Below are positions 23,591 to 32,170 of a DNA stretch of 37,580 nucleotides, piece by piece; position 1 is the first letter of the stretch; the number at the start of each line of letters is the position of its first letter. The stretch is taken from the NCBI GenBank assembly GCA_030621515.1, contig JAUXHN010000016.1, positions 1 to 37,580 of the forward strand, written 5' to 3'. The position numbers and the translations under genes were made by a program. The notes under the pieces were generated by a model. It made no database searches. It was given only the letters and a program-made list of their open reading frames with translations, and had not been told where the DNA came from. This stretch comes from Deltaproteobacteria bacterium (GTDB taxonomy: Bacteria; Myxococcota_A; Polyangia; JAAYKL01).

Positions 23591-25324
23591 CTATCCTTTG
23601 ATGAGACGCGGCAAGATCATCTGGTGATGAGGGCAGATGGATTTGGGGTTGGAGTGGCAACCTGCGGCGAAGGCGACAACGTACTTTCTCATGTCCGCAA
23701 ACTTTATGACCTCGTCCACGAATCCTCGCTTTGCGCAATACTCCGGACGTGACTTGTCGTGGTAGTTCGCGGCGAGCGCGTTCATGTTGTCTATGACCGG
23801 CTGCAGATCGTTGCCCGCGGCGTCCTCCTTGACCAGTCGGCGGGCGTAAGACGCCACCGCAGCGGTCTCACCGTGCATGACGTATATCTCCGTAGTGGGC
23901 GTGCCCAGAGTGAACGCGTTGTTGTCGTTGGCCTGCGGTCCGCCCAGAACGTAGTGCGCCGCAGCGGTTCCCTTGCGCAGCACAATGGCCATCATCGGGT
24001 TGTCCGTGTTCTGGATGGAGTAGATCAGGGATTGCCCCAGACCGAGCAGCTCAGCCTTTTCCGCGATATCTCCGACATCGATACCGGACGTGTCTTGCAA
24101 CCAGATGATCGGCACCCGATCACGCCCGCACAAAGTTACAAACTCGTTCATTTTGGCCAGGCCCTGGCGATAGAGCTTGCCCCCGATACCGGGGTAATCC
24201 GCATACTCGGGATAGCCCGCACCCAGGAAGCCCTGGCGGTTGGCGATGATGCCCATGAGGAATCCGTCGATCTTGACGAGGCCGGTGTACATTTCCGGGC
24301 CGTAGTCCGGCCTGAACTCCATGTGCTCCGAGTTGTCCACTAAACGGGCGATGACCTGCTCGACCTTGTAGGTCTGCTTTTGATCGAACGGGATGATGTT
24401 GGCGATCGAAGAAGACGACCACTTGGGCTCTTTGGGCTCGGCAACACGGAAGAATCCAGGATGGTAGTCGGGCATCCGCGCCATGTACTCCTTGATTCCG
24501 TCCAGGGTCGCCTCTTCGGTTTCGTATACATGGCGGAAGAACCCCGTCTCGTCGTGGTGGATCTCGCAGCGCCCCGGAGGCTTGCCCTTGAGAGCCTTCT
24601 GCGCGTCGATGATCTGCCGGGCTCCTTCCAGGTCGAAACCTCCCTTGGGAGCCATGCCGCCCACGATGCCCGAGCCGCCGACCGCGATGTTGCAATCCTT
24701 GTGCGCAAAAAGGACGGTCGGAGATATTCCGTGATAGCCGCCCCCAGCCGGGTTTGTGCCGAAGATGGCCACGAGCACCGGAAGACCCATCTGCTCCAAT
24801 TCCGTGTGACGGTAAAACGGCGTGCCGTTGCCTCGCCGATCCGGATAGACCTCCTCCTGTTGAGGGAGCTTGACGCCGGAGCAGTTGAGCACCCACACCA
24901 GGGGAAGGTGCATACGCTTGGCCAGGTCGGTCACGCGCAGGATGTTTTCGGACTGTCCCGGGATCCACGCGCCGGCCATCACCTTATTGTTGGACGCTAT
25001 AATGACGGCCCACTTGCCCGCGATCTTGCCGAGACCGTCGATAACACCGGTCGTGCCCTCTTCGTTGGCCTTGGGATCGTAAATGGTGTGCAGGGGACAC
25101 CAGGTTCCCTCGTCCACCAGATATTCGAGCCGCTCCCACCCGGACATCTGTCCTCGCTTCTTGAGCTTTTCCGCCGGAATGCCCGCAGCCTTCACGCGAT
25201 CTACTTCCTTGTCGAAGATCGCCTCCACCTCGCGGATGCTCTTCGCGCTTGCCGCCGTGCGCTCGAGAGCCTTGGGCTTGAGCTCCTTGCCGATATCCTC
25301 CATTTTTTCGAAATACTGCCTCAT
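23591..25324 (-). CDS. gcdA: Glutaconyl-CoA decarboxylase, alpha (carboxyltransferase) subunit
   Basis: A 577-residue carboxyltransferase that moves the carboxyl group of glutaconyl-CoA to biotin, yielding crotonyl-CoA. In known systems it is part of a sodium-pumping membrane complex with GcdB, GcdC and GcdD. The match to the Acidaminococcus enzyme, recalled from memory, runs end to end and the length is close: VLNCSGVKLPQQEEVYP, GTNPAGGGYHGISPTV, GGSGIVGGMAPKGG, GIGGKLYRQGLAKMNEFVTL, RKGTAAAHYVLGGPQ and ICPHHQMILPR. Two crotonase-like halves are visible (about 50-310 and 320-570). The biotin carrier and the pump subunits are not in the window. GGAGG lies 8 bases before the ATG. The gene is 70 bases downstream of the sulfatase-like gene on the same strand. 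A related acyl-CoA carboxylase beta subunit is less likely. Confidence 0.9.
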   Translation of the reverse strand: MRQYFEKMEDIGKELKPKALERTAASAKSIREVEAIFDKEVDRVKAAGIPAEKLKKRGQMSGWERLEYLVDEGTWCPLHTIYDPKANEEGTTGVIDGLGKIAGKWAVIIASNNKVMAGAWIPGQSENILRVTDLAKRMHLPLVWVLNCSGVKLPQQEEVYPDRRGNGTPFYRHTELEQMGLPVLVAIFGTNPAGGGYHGISPTVLFAHKDCNIAVGGSGIVGGMAPKGGFDLEGARQIIDAQKALKGKPPGRCEIHHDETGFFRHVYETEEATLDGIKEYMARMPDYHPGFFRVAEPKEPKWSSSSIANIIPFDQKQTYKVEQVIARLVDNSEHMEFRPDYGPEMYTGLVKIDGFLMGIIANRQGFLGAGYPEYADYPGIGGKLYRQGLAKMNEFVTLCGRDRVPIIWLQDTSGIDVGDIAEKAELLGLGQSLIYSIQNTDNPMMAIVLRKGTAAAHYVLGGPQANDNNAFTLGTPTTEIYVMHGETAAVASYARRLVKEDAAGNDLQPVIDNMNALAANYHDKSRPEYCAKRGFVDEVIKFADMRKYVVAFAAGCHSNPKSICPHHQMILPRLIKG

Positions 25325-25394
25325 GGGTGGGCCTCCGTTTTTGAACTCTCGTGCAAACTGTCTGCCGCCAGCTATATCACGGTCACAAATGGGT

Positions 25395-27830
25395 TCAAGG
25401 GATTCCGCCTATCCTCGACAAGGCGCGCTCGTATCGAGGGGCGTTGCTCTCGTCCGGATCGTCCGGACGCAGTCTTGACAGGGGATCTACGGCCCGCGCG
25501 TCGCCGATCTGTCCAAGGGCCTCAATGGCCGCCCAGCGTGACTGCTTGACGTCAAGGAGCGCTATCAGGCCGGTCACCGCCTTCGAATTCCCCAGTATAC
25601 CCAGCGATAGCGCCGATTCCGCTCTGATCGCCGGATCGTCCGACTTCAGGCCGGCGAGGAGGGGGCTCAGGGCCCCGGGATCCTTCAATCTTCCAAGCGC
25701 AATTGCGCTCCAGCGACCGAGGTCGTCTCTCTTTCCCGAGAAAGCGTCCACAAGCCCGACGGGACACGTCTCTTCGAGCAGCGTTGAGCCGACACAGGCC
25801 CAGGCCGCAACCTCCGGAATCGAAGAGCCTTGCAGATCTTCGAGGTCGTTTTCCAGATCCGCATCTCGGAGCATCGCCAGGAGGCGGGCGGCCTCCGGCG
25901 CTCTGTTCGACGTGTTTGAACGCGCCGTTTTCAACAGATCGTCCGCCGCGTCCTGTCTCCCGAGTCTTCCCAGAGCAATGGCCCTCGGTACCGTCGATGA
26001 CACCCGCTTCATCACCCCCGAATCCCAGCGTTCCAGCCGGGCGAGCAGCCCCGCCACCTCCATGGGCTTTCTGCCCGCGAGGTTTCGGATCTCCATGGGA
26101 TCGCGCTCCAGATTGTAGAGTGCGCACGGGCCCTTCGGCCAGTCGTTGCAGATGAGTTTTCGCTTCCCAATGATGATCGCCCGCTTGTCGCGAATCGACG
26201 TAAACACGGGTCCTCCTGCAAGCTTGCCGGACATCAGGCCGCGTCCTAGCGCCCTTGTCCGCCCGAGCACCAGATCCTCGAGGGTCTCGCCAAGATCCAC
26301 GTTGGAGACCGGCGCCGTGATTCGCTTCGACTCACCGCCCGGAATCTTGACGATCATGGGTACTCTTGTCTGCTCCTCGAAGAGGTCCGCCGAGTGGTAC
26401 AACCGCCCGTGCTCCCCGAACGCCTCTCCGTGATCGGCTGTCAACGCTATCACCGGATCGTCGAGGCGCTCCTTCAGGAAAGGAAGCAGCTCTCCCAGAA
26501 CTTTGTCGACGTGGGCGATCTCCGCGTCGTAACAATCTACCGGATCGTTCCCGAACGGCTCGCTGTGGCAATCGTACGGCAGATGGGGATCGTAGAAATG
26601 AACCCAGAGAAAAACCGGTCTACCGTCACTTTCCTTGAGAGATCTACGCACCACGGCTGCGTCGGCGCGCGCCTCCATCGTCAGAATCTCCACCTCCTGA
26701 AAACCGAACCTGCTTTCCTCCACCCGGCCCATCAGGTCGGGCCCGGCCGAGAAGACCTTGGGGGGATACAGTCCGATTGTTCTGTATCCGGCCGCTCCCA
26801 ACCTGTCCACCACCGTCGACGGCAAGTGCGCTCCCGTGCGCAGGATCGCCTCCATGGGCTCTCCCGCCAAAATGGCCGGGATAGAAAAAGAGCTCGCCGG
26901 GGAAGACGAGTACGCCCGCTCGAACACGATCGCCCCGGCCGCAAAGGCGTCAATGTTGGGTGAGACCACCCTCTTGTACCCGGCAAAACCCAGATGATCG
27001 GCCCGCAACGCATCGATGGAGATCAGCACAACAGAGCGACCGGTGACGTCCGGCAGATCCAACCCGACAACGCCGCCGTCGACTCCACCGTCGGCATCGC
27101 CGTCGGCATCGAAAGACTCCACGGACAACCGGGGAACTGTCTCCACGCGCCCCGCGCGTGACAGGTATGGCGCGATCAGCCCGCGATCCGCCGCGCAGAA
27201 TGAATCCTCGATGCCGACAGGGAAAATGAAAGCGGCGACGGAACAGCAAATAGCCGCCGCCACGATCGATCTGGCCGGCCCGAGACGAACGCGGCCGGCG
27301 ATGGGGAAGAAGGTCAGCGTGAGCGCCGTCCATGAAAAGAAGGAGACCCACAGGGCCAGGGGCATATGAAGATCGCAAAGAGCGCGGCCGAGATAGAACA
27401 GAAGTCCGGTCACGGAAATCGCGGCGATCGGCACAATCCAGGAGTGGCGGGATCTCGCCAGCCGAAATAGGAGCAACATGGCTGACGAGAACACCGCAAC
27501 CATGATCGCGGCGCCGATACCGATGATCAGAGGCTCGGGAAGCCGGCCCCTCAGGGTTGCCGTGCCCGAAAGGTGGAATCCTGCCCAGACGGCCCCGGGA
27601 AGCGCAAGAAAGACTGACAGTAACAGGCTGAAGAAACGGCTTCGCAAATACAGGCGTTCCCATGCCCACAGGATGACGCCGAGCAGTACTCCGACACCCA
27701 TGCCACGTCCCGCGAGCAGAACACATCCCACGGGCCCGCACCCGCATGCGATCCCATCCGCAGCCGAGATGAAACCGGCCGCCATCCCCCCCGCGACAGG
27801 GAGGGTCAATAGATGATCCTGTTTGTTCAT
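25395..27830 (-). CDS. Membrane-anchored sulfatase-like hydrolase with HEAT repeats
   Basis: An 811-residue protein. Residues 10-205 contain about six hydrophobic segments. An Asp/Gly linker follows (240-258). Residues 265-600 are an alkaline-phosphatase-superfamily (sulfatase) domain with metal residues D273 and D278 (LISIDALRADH), H411 (HFYDPHLPY) and D466-H467 (LTADHGEAFGEHG). At the nucleophile site the sequence is S316-I-P-A-I: Ser rather than a Cys, and the usual Arg after C/S-x-P-x is absent. Residues 610-795 are HEAT-like repeats (RWSAIALGRLKDPGAL, AIRAESALSLGILGN). The catalytic domain is probably periplasmic. It may be a phospho- or sulfo-transferase/hydrolase acting on envelope material, but without the normal sulfatase signature the reaction is uncertain. 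The ribosome binding site is weak. Confidence 0.82.
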   Translation of the reverse strand: MNKQDHLLTLPVAGGMAAGFISAADGIACGCGPVGCVLLAGRGMGVGVLLGVILWAWERLYLRSRFFSLLLSVFLALPGAVWAGFHLSGTATLRGRLPEPLIIGIGAAIMVAVFSSAMLLLFRLARSRHSWIVPIAAISVTGLLFYLGRALCDLHMPLALWVSFFSWTALTLTFFPIAGRVRLGPARSIVAAAICCSVAAFIFPVGIEDSFCAADRGLIAPYLSRAGRVETVPRLSVESFDADGDADGGVDGGVVGLDLPDVTGRSVVLISIDALRADHLGFAGYKRVVSPNIDAFAAGAIVFERAYSSSPASSFSIPAILAGEPMEAILRTGAHLPSTVVDRLGAAGYRTIGLYPPKVFSAGPDLMGRVEESRFGFQEVEILTMEARADAAVVRRSLKESDGRPVFLWVHFYDPHLPYDCHSEPFGNDPVDCYDAEIAHVDKVLGELLPFLKERLDDPVIALTADHGEAFGEHGRLYHSADLFEEQTRVPMIVKIPGGESKRITAPVSNVDLGETLEDLVLGRTRALGRGLMSGKLAGGPVFTSIRDKRAIIIGKRKLICNDWPKGPCALYNLERDPMEIRNLAGRKPMEVAGLLARLERWDSGVMKRVSSTVPRAIALGRLGRQDAADDLLKTARSNTSNRAPEAARLLAMLRDADLENDLEDLQGSSIPEVAAWACVGSTLLEETCPVGLVDAFSGKRDDLGRWSAIALGRLKDPGALSPLLAGLKSDDPAIRAESALSLGILGNSKAVTGLIALLDVKQSRWAAIEALGQIGDARAVDPLSRLRPDDPDESNAPRYERALSRIGGIP

Positions 27831-27941
27831 TATGTGACTGACCCTTTCCGATGGAAGTATCGGATATGGAGCCGTGACTCAAGGCACACTGACGTGCTAA
27901 TTTATTTTTGTGACGACTGCGCGGTTTGACGGAGCAATGAC

Positions 27942-28766
27942 ATGAACGATCGAAAACTGAACAAAAAATGGCTGAACAAGGAGCGCTTCCCCAGAACGTC
28001 CAGGTACGACCTTGAATGGATCCTCGCCAATGAGATGGGACCCAACGCCCTGTGGCTTCTGGAGGATCTGACCTCGAAAATGAGCCTCGACTCGGGCATG
28101 AAAGTGCTGGACATGGGCTGTGGCCGAGCACTCACCAGCGTGTTTCTGGCGCGGGAGTGCGGGGTAAAGGTTTGGGCCAACGACCTGTGGGTGTCCGCCG
28201 ACGACAACTGGACCAGGGTGGTGGAAGCGGGCTCGGGTGAGCAGGTATGCCCCATCCAGGCGGAGGCGCGGAATCTGCCCTACGCCGCCGGCTTCTTCGA
28301 CGCGGTGGTGAGCATCGACTCATACCAGTACTTCGGCACCGACGACCTGTATCTGGGATACATAACCCGGTTCCTGAGAAACGGCGGCCTGCTGGGTCTG
28401 GTGATGCCGGCGATGAAACAAGAGTTCACCCAACCCCCCGAACATCTCGCGAAAGTTCGGGAGAGCGGCACCGCCTTCTGGGACCCGTCCGAGTGCTGGT
28501 GTCTACACACCCTCGAGTGGTGGAAGCGGCACCTGGAGCGTTCAGGTCTGGTGGACATCGAACTCGCCTCATACGTGGAAGACGGCTGGAAGCTCTGGCG
28601 AGACTGGGAACTCATCCGGGACGGAGGAGGCTTCACCGGCTTCCCCAGCGACGCCGAGACCCTCGAAGAAGACGGCGGACGGTACATTGGGTTCGTCATG
28701 CTGGTCTTGAAGAAGCGACCGCGTGATCCCAGCTCCTTCGACCACTCAATCAAGATCAGATTGTAG
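27942..28766 (+). CDS. SAM-dependent methyltransferase
   Basis: A 274-residue class I methyltransferase. Motif I is VLDMGCGRALTSVFLA (about 55-70), with VWANDLW as the acidic strand-2 region, AEARNLPYAAGFFDAVVSID as the motif II/III area and LRNGGLLGLVMP as the post-III strand. The sequence resembles methyltransferase type 11/cyclopropane-synthase-like proteins of small-molecule metabolism, so a small-molecule or lipid substrate is more likely than DNA. GGAGCAATGAC precedes the ATG. It is transcribed divergently from the sulfatase-like gene, with 111 bases between them. The substrate is unknown. Confidence 0.82.
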   Translation: MNDRKLNKKWLNKERFPRTSRYDLEWILANEMGPNALWLLEDLTSKMSLDSGMKVLDMGCGRALTSVFLARECGVKVWANDLWVSADDNWTRVVEAGSGEQVCPIQAEARNLPYAAGFFDAVVSIDSYQYFGTDDLYLGYITRFLRNGGLLGLVMPAMKQEFTQPPEHLAKVRESGTAFWDPSECWCLHTLEWWKRHLERSGLVDIELASYVEDGWKLWRDWELIRDGGGFTGFPSDAETLEEDGGRYIGFVMLVLKKRPRDPSSFDHSIKIRL

Positions 28767-28814
28767 CCAGATCGCTCCCAATGAACATGATTGACCTCGT
28801 CCCAGGCGGTTGAA

Positions 28815-30023
28815 CTACGGTCCGCCACGCACGCAACGCACATAGTTGTCGTTCACTTTGCCCAACATGGTCACGTTGCCGCCTTCGAAATCGACTTGCC
28901 ATGCATTGAACGTGTTTTCGAAGTAGGACGACGACGACCAGAACACCTCGGTCGGTATGTCCGGAAAGCCGGACGCTGGATTGCATACCTCGATGTCCAC
29001 CAGACCGCGCAGCTCGTTAATGTTGGGCAGGCGCCAGTCGTCGAGCACACCGTAGTCGAGCCCTTCGCAGTACAAGAGCGCTTCCTCCCACGTCCTACCG
29101 GTATCGTGTTCTTTCTGCCACTCCAGCCCGGTTGCCTGGTCCAGCACGATCTCCTGACCCGCAACCCCCGACACCTGGAAGCGAACCGATGAAGTACCAT
29201 GGTACGGCACACCACGCACGCAGCGCACGTTGCCGCTTAACGACGTGCCATATGAAGTGACATGGCCGTGGTTGAAATCGACGTCCCATGCGCTGCCTGG
29301 GTTGCCTACGTCGAACGACGACGACCAGAACCAAGCCAACAGCGTTCCCGGAAACGGAACGGTGTCAATTGTCGGCTCGGTGGCACCGTAGTGCACTATC
29401 CCGGCCAGCGCATGGTACGAGGGCAAGCGCCAGTCGGTGTGGCCACCCCAGTCGAGCGCGGCGCATTCGTCACTCGCCTCCTGCCAGGTCTTTCCGATCA
29501 TCCCAATCCGCTGCCACTCGAGCCCTGTGAGCGAGTCGACCACAGTCTCGTCCGTGTTGGCCGCTCCGGAGCACGGATCCTGGAGCGCGCCGGAACCGTC
29601 GTAGCAGGTGAACGTGCGCGTATTGTCCGCGTACTGCGCGTCCTGGCCGCAGAAAGAGGGCGTGCCGTCCGCGTAGCACGGAAATGCCGTGCAACCCATC
29701 AGTACCGAGTTGTTGTAACATTGCATCTGGTTCGTCGGCTCGGTGAGCCAGCAATCGAATACGTCGCAGTAATCGGTATCCGTATCCGTGTCGGTGTCCG
29801 TATCCGTGTCGGTATCCGTATCCGTGTCGGTGTCGGTGTCTGTATCCGTGTCGGTGTCAGTATCGACATCAGTGTCACTATCCGTATCCGTGTCGCCGCC
29901 TGCGTCGGGCGGCGTTGCGATCGTCTGTTCGTGGCTGCACGAGGACATGAAGAGGAAGACCAGAACAATACAGGCGGCAATCGGCGCATGCCGTGCGCCC
30001 CTAAGAATGGATTCTATTTTCAT
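28815..30023 (-). CDS. DUF1566 (Lcl-type) lipoprotein with Asp-Thr spacer
   Basis: A 402-residue predicted surface lipoprotein. The signal peptide ends FMSSC (C29). Residues 44-84 are an almost perfect Asp-Thr repeat. A Cys-rich segment (85-150) follows, then two DUF1566/Lcl C-terminal modules at about 160-270 and 285-400. Each has TGLEWQ, a W-R-L-P (DWRLP) block, a WSSS strand and a final VRCVRG, as in collagen-like-protein Lcl adhesion domains. It starts two bases after the stop of the TPR/PEGA gene, with GAGG 10 bases upstream of the ATG inside that gene's end, so the two genes are cotranscribed. Adhesion or carbohydrate binding is likely by family. Confidence 0.87.
   Translation of the reverse strand: MKIESILRGARHAPIAACIVLVFLFMSSCSHEQTIATPPDAGGDTDTDSDTDVDTDTDTDTDTDTDTDTDTDTDTDTDTDTDTDYCDVFDCWLTEPTNQMQCYNNSVLMGCTAFPCYADGTPSFCGQDAQYADNTRTFTCYDGSGALQDPCSGAANTDETVVDSLTGLEWQRIGMIGKTWQEASDECAALDWGGHTDWRLPSYHALAGIVHYGATEPTIDTVPFPGTLLAWFWSSSFDVGNPGSAWDVDFNHGHVTSYGTSLSGNVRCVRGVPYHGTSSVRFQVSGVAGQEIVLDQATGLEWQKEHDTGRTWEEALLYCEGLDYGVLDDWRLPNINELRGLVDIEVCNPASGFPDIPTEVFWSSSSYFENTFNAWQVDFEGGNVTMLGKVNDNYVRCVRGGP
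29772..29895 (-). repeat. Asp-Thr codon minisatellite in the DUF1566 lipoprotein gene
   Basis: About 120 bases of GAC/GAT-ACN codon pairs (6-base period; the minus strand codes). The codons alternate synonymously, so the peptide repeat is purer than the DNA repeat, which suggests selection at protein level. Confidence 0.8.
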
Positions 30024-30025
30024 TT

Positions 30026-30991
30026 CTAAAACCTCACTGCTATTTGGCCGGGCAAAACCGCGACATCTGGATCTTCGTCGTCTTTTTTCGCCAGGTGGAC
30101 AATGAGCATCACCACCGCGGTGGCTGCGAACACTCCAGCTGTTACCAGCATCCCGGTCGCCATGCGGTCGTAGCGCTCCGTGTCGTCTTTGGCCTCCAGC
30201 AGCTTGACGTCGTCCGCGGGTATTTCGCCGTTCCCCACCATGGTGTTGCGCTCCTGGAACTCGTCGTCTCTTTTTCCGGCGGCCACTAAGAAGCCCGCGC
30301 CCATTCCGCCCGCGACAACCGCCAGCCCGGCGCTTATACCGACCAGTACCGGCAGAACCCTGGACTCGGGTTCCTTTTCAACTGGCGATTCTTTAATTGC
30401 CTCCAACTCGGGTTCTTTTTCAACGAGCAATTCTTGAGTCGTCTCTACCTCAATGACGATGCTTTCACCTCCGCCGACCCGCACGGTGCGGTCCAGCAAC
30501 ACGTCATCGCCCTTCTTGATCACAACCGTGTGGTTCACTCCCGCCACAAGCCTTAACCTGCCGGGCAAAGGAGCGTGGCCACGCTCCTCTCCATCGACGA
30601 TCACCACTGCCCCTGAGGGCGCCTTCACCTCCAAGTTGCCCACCATCTCCCTGAGGCGCCGCAGCTCGCTCAAGACCTCGTCTCGCCTGGCATTGGGCAC
30701 GTCGTCGCCGCCCTCGGCCAGGTATTGCTCGAAAGCCTCGATGGCCCTGCCGTAATGCTTCAGAACGGCCCGGCATTGCCCGATGTTGTAGTAAATCTTC
30801 CAGGTCGGACGCAGCCGGTCCACCTCCTCGAACGCCTCGAGCGCCTTCTCGTGCCGCCCGGCCTCGTAGTGCTCCACCCCCTGCTTGAACGCTACCCGCG
30901 CCTTCTCAATATCCGGGCTCCCCGCCCAGGCCACAGAACTGATGATCACGAAGAAACCCGCCGTTACGATGAAGCGCCAGAAGGTCAGCAT
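30026..30991 (-). CDS. TPR and PEGA domain envelope protein
   Basis: A 321-residue secreted or inner-membrane protein. A signal peptide covers 1-23 (ISSVAWA then G). Residues 25-100 hold TPR-type helices (ARVAFKQGVEHYEAGRHEKALEAF begins the first). Residues 115-185 are a PEGA-like beta domain (GAVVIVDGEERGHAPLPGRL). A Glu-rich linker is followed by two hydrophobic segments at about 214-236 and 278-300. This layout is common in Myxococcota-type genomes, where such proteins are thought to be envelope scaffolds. GGAGGGG precedes the ATG. A TATACT at 31030-31025 on the minus strand could be its -10 box. The gene is followed by the DUF1566 lipoprotein gene in the same operon. Confidence 0.82.
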   Translation of the reverse strand: MLTFWRFIVTAGFFVIISSVAWAGSPDIEKARVAFKQGVEHYEAGRHEKALEAFEEVDRLRPTWKIYYNIGQCRAVLKHYGRAIEAFEQYLAEGGDDVPNARRDEVLSELRRLREMVGNLEVKAPSGAVVIVDGEERGHAPLPGRLRLVAGVNHTVVIKKGDDVLLDRTVRVGGGESIVIEVETTQELLVEKEPELEAIKESPVEKEPESRVLPVLVGISAGLAVVAGGMGAGFLVAAGKRDDEFQERNTMVGNGEIPADDVKLLEAKDDTERYDRMATGMLVTAGVFAATAVVMLIVHLAKKDDEDPDVAVLPGQIAVRF

Positions 30992-31099
30992 GATTCCCCT
31001 CCAATGGTATTGCCAAGCATTGTGAGTATACAGGATTTATCATCGGGCACACGTTCATTTTGGGATGGACGAATGGACACCCTGGTATAGCGGTGACGG

Positions 31100-32170
31100 C
31101 TACAGCGGCCCTCTTTTTGACAACACCTTGCAACCGTCGTGGGTGATGAGGATATCGTCCTCCAGGCGGATCCCGAATTCCCCGGGCAGATAGATCCCCG
31201 GCTCCGCAGTGAGGACCATGCCCGGCTCCAGCGGATCGGTGTTGCCCGCGACGCAGATCGGAAGCTCGTGAAAATCGAGGCCCAGCCCGTGTCCGCCTCT
31301 GTGGGAAAAGAAGTCTCCGTATCCGGCCTTCTCGATAACCCGACGGGCGGCCAGATCGATGACCTCGGCCGGGGCTCCGGGCCCGGCGGCGTCGATGGCG
31401 GCCTGCTCGGCCTCCTCGACCACCCGGTAAACCTCCCGCATCCTGTCGCAGGGCTCCCCGAAGAAGAACGTGCGGGTGAGATCGGAGCGATATCCATCCA
31501 CCCGGTCCCCCGCGTCGATGACGATACAATCGCCTTGCGCCAGCTGCCGCAAACCCGCCGTCTCATTGGGCATCGATGTAGAGAGACCGAACTGGATCAT
31601 GGCGCTCGGCCCGTAGAGCCTTGCGAGATCCAGCTCGGTCATTCCCTCTCCGAGCCGTTCTGGCACCTGTTCCATACGCGAAAGGGTTCTGGCGCACGCC
31701 TCGAAAAGACAGGCTATCTCGGCCTCGCTCTTGATAGCCCGCAGGCGATCGGTGCAGGGAACAGGATCCACGAACTGCGCCCTCGGCATTGCTTCTCGAA
31801 GGGCCTTGTAATGATAGTAATTGGTGGTCAACTCGACAGCTATCTTCGGCGTGGATCCGCACGCGCCGCCGATCCAATCGGCCAGACGTGAATAGTGGTT
31901 CTCCTCGTCGGTCCATGTGCACACGTCGACTTGTCCGGGGCCCGAGCGCATCTTCGCTTCCTCGAACACCGTTCCCATGATGGCCAGCCTGCCCTTCGCG
32001 GTGAGCACGGCCACGAGCAGTCTGTACCGCTCCCGCACGAACTTGAGGCCGGTGAAGTACTGGAAGTTGCTCCCCGGCAGCATGAGCAGGCAATCAACGC
32101 CCGTCGAGTTCATCGCCTCAACGCAGCGTTTTTGTCTTGTCACAAACTCGGTTCGTGGAATCTTGATCAT
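31100..32170 (-). CDS. M24 family metallopeptidase (Xaa-Pro aminopeptidase-like)
   Basis: A 356-residue two-domain peptidase. The N-terminal creatinase-like domain covers about 1-140; the C-terminal pita-bread catalytic domain follows. All five metal ligands are present: D219 (VIDAGD), D230 (SDLTRTF), H294 (GGHGLGLDFHE), E323 (LTAEPGIY) and E337 (GIRLEDD). It should be an active di-metal aminopeptidase acting on Xaa-Pro peptides in the cytoplasm, or a dipeptidase of the same group. The start codon follows the stop of the GT-C gene without a gap (TAAATG), so the two are cotranscribed although their functions appear unrelated. Confidence 0.92.
   Translation of the reverse strand: MIKIPRTEFVTRQKRCVEAMNSTGVDCLLMLPGSNFQYFTGLKFVRERYRLLVAVLTAKGRLAIMGTVFEEAKMRSGPGQVDVCTWTDEENHYSRLADWIGGACGSTPKIAVELTTNYYHYKALREAMPRAQFVDPVPCTDRLRAIKSEAEIACLFEACARTLSRMEQVPERLGEGMTELDLARLYGPSAMIQFGLSTSMPNETAGLRQLAQGDCIVIDAGDRVDGYRSDLTRTFFFGEPCDRMREVYRVVEEAEQAAIDAAGPGAPAEVIDLAARRVIEKAGYGDFFSHRGGHGLGLDFHELPICVAGNTDPLEPGMVLTAEPGIYLPGEFGIRLEDDILITHDGCKVLSKRGPL

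Noticed and set aside
24380-25549. 389-codon plus-strand open frame opposite gcdA
   Set aside because: It is antisense to a gene with end-to-end family match. Its composition is Arg/Leu/His-rich and it has no domain. Long antisense frames are expected in GC-rich coding DNA.
29772-29895. Possible CRISPR-like or tandem array
   Set aside because: The repeats are 6-base codon pairs encoding Asp-Thr in frame, with no spacers.
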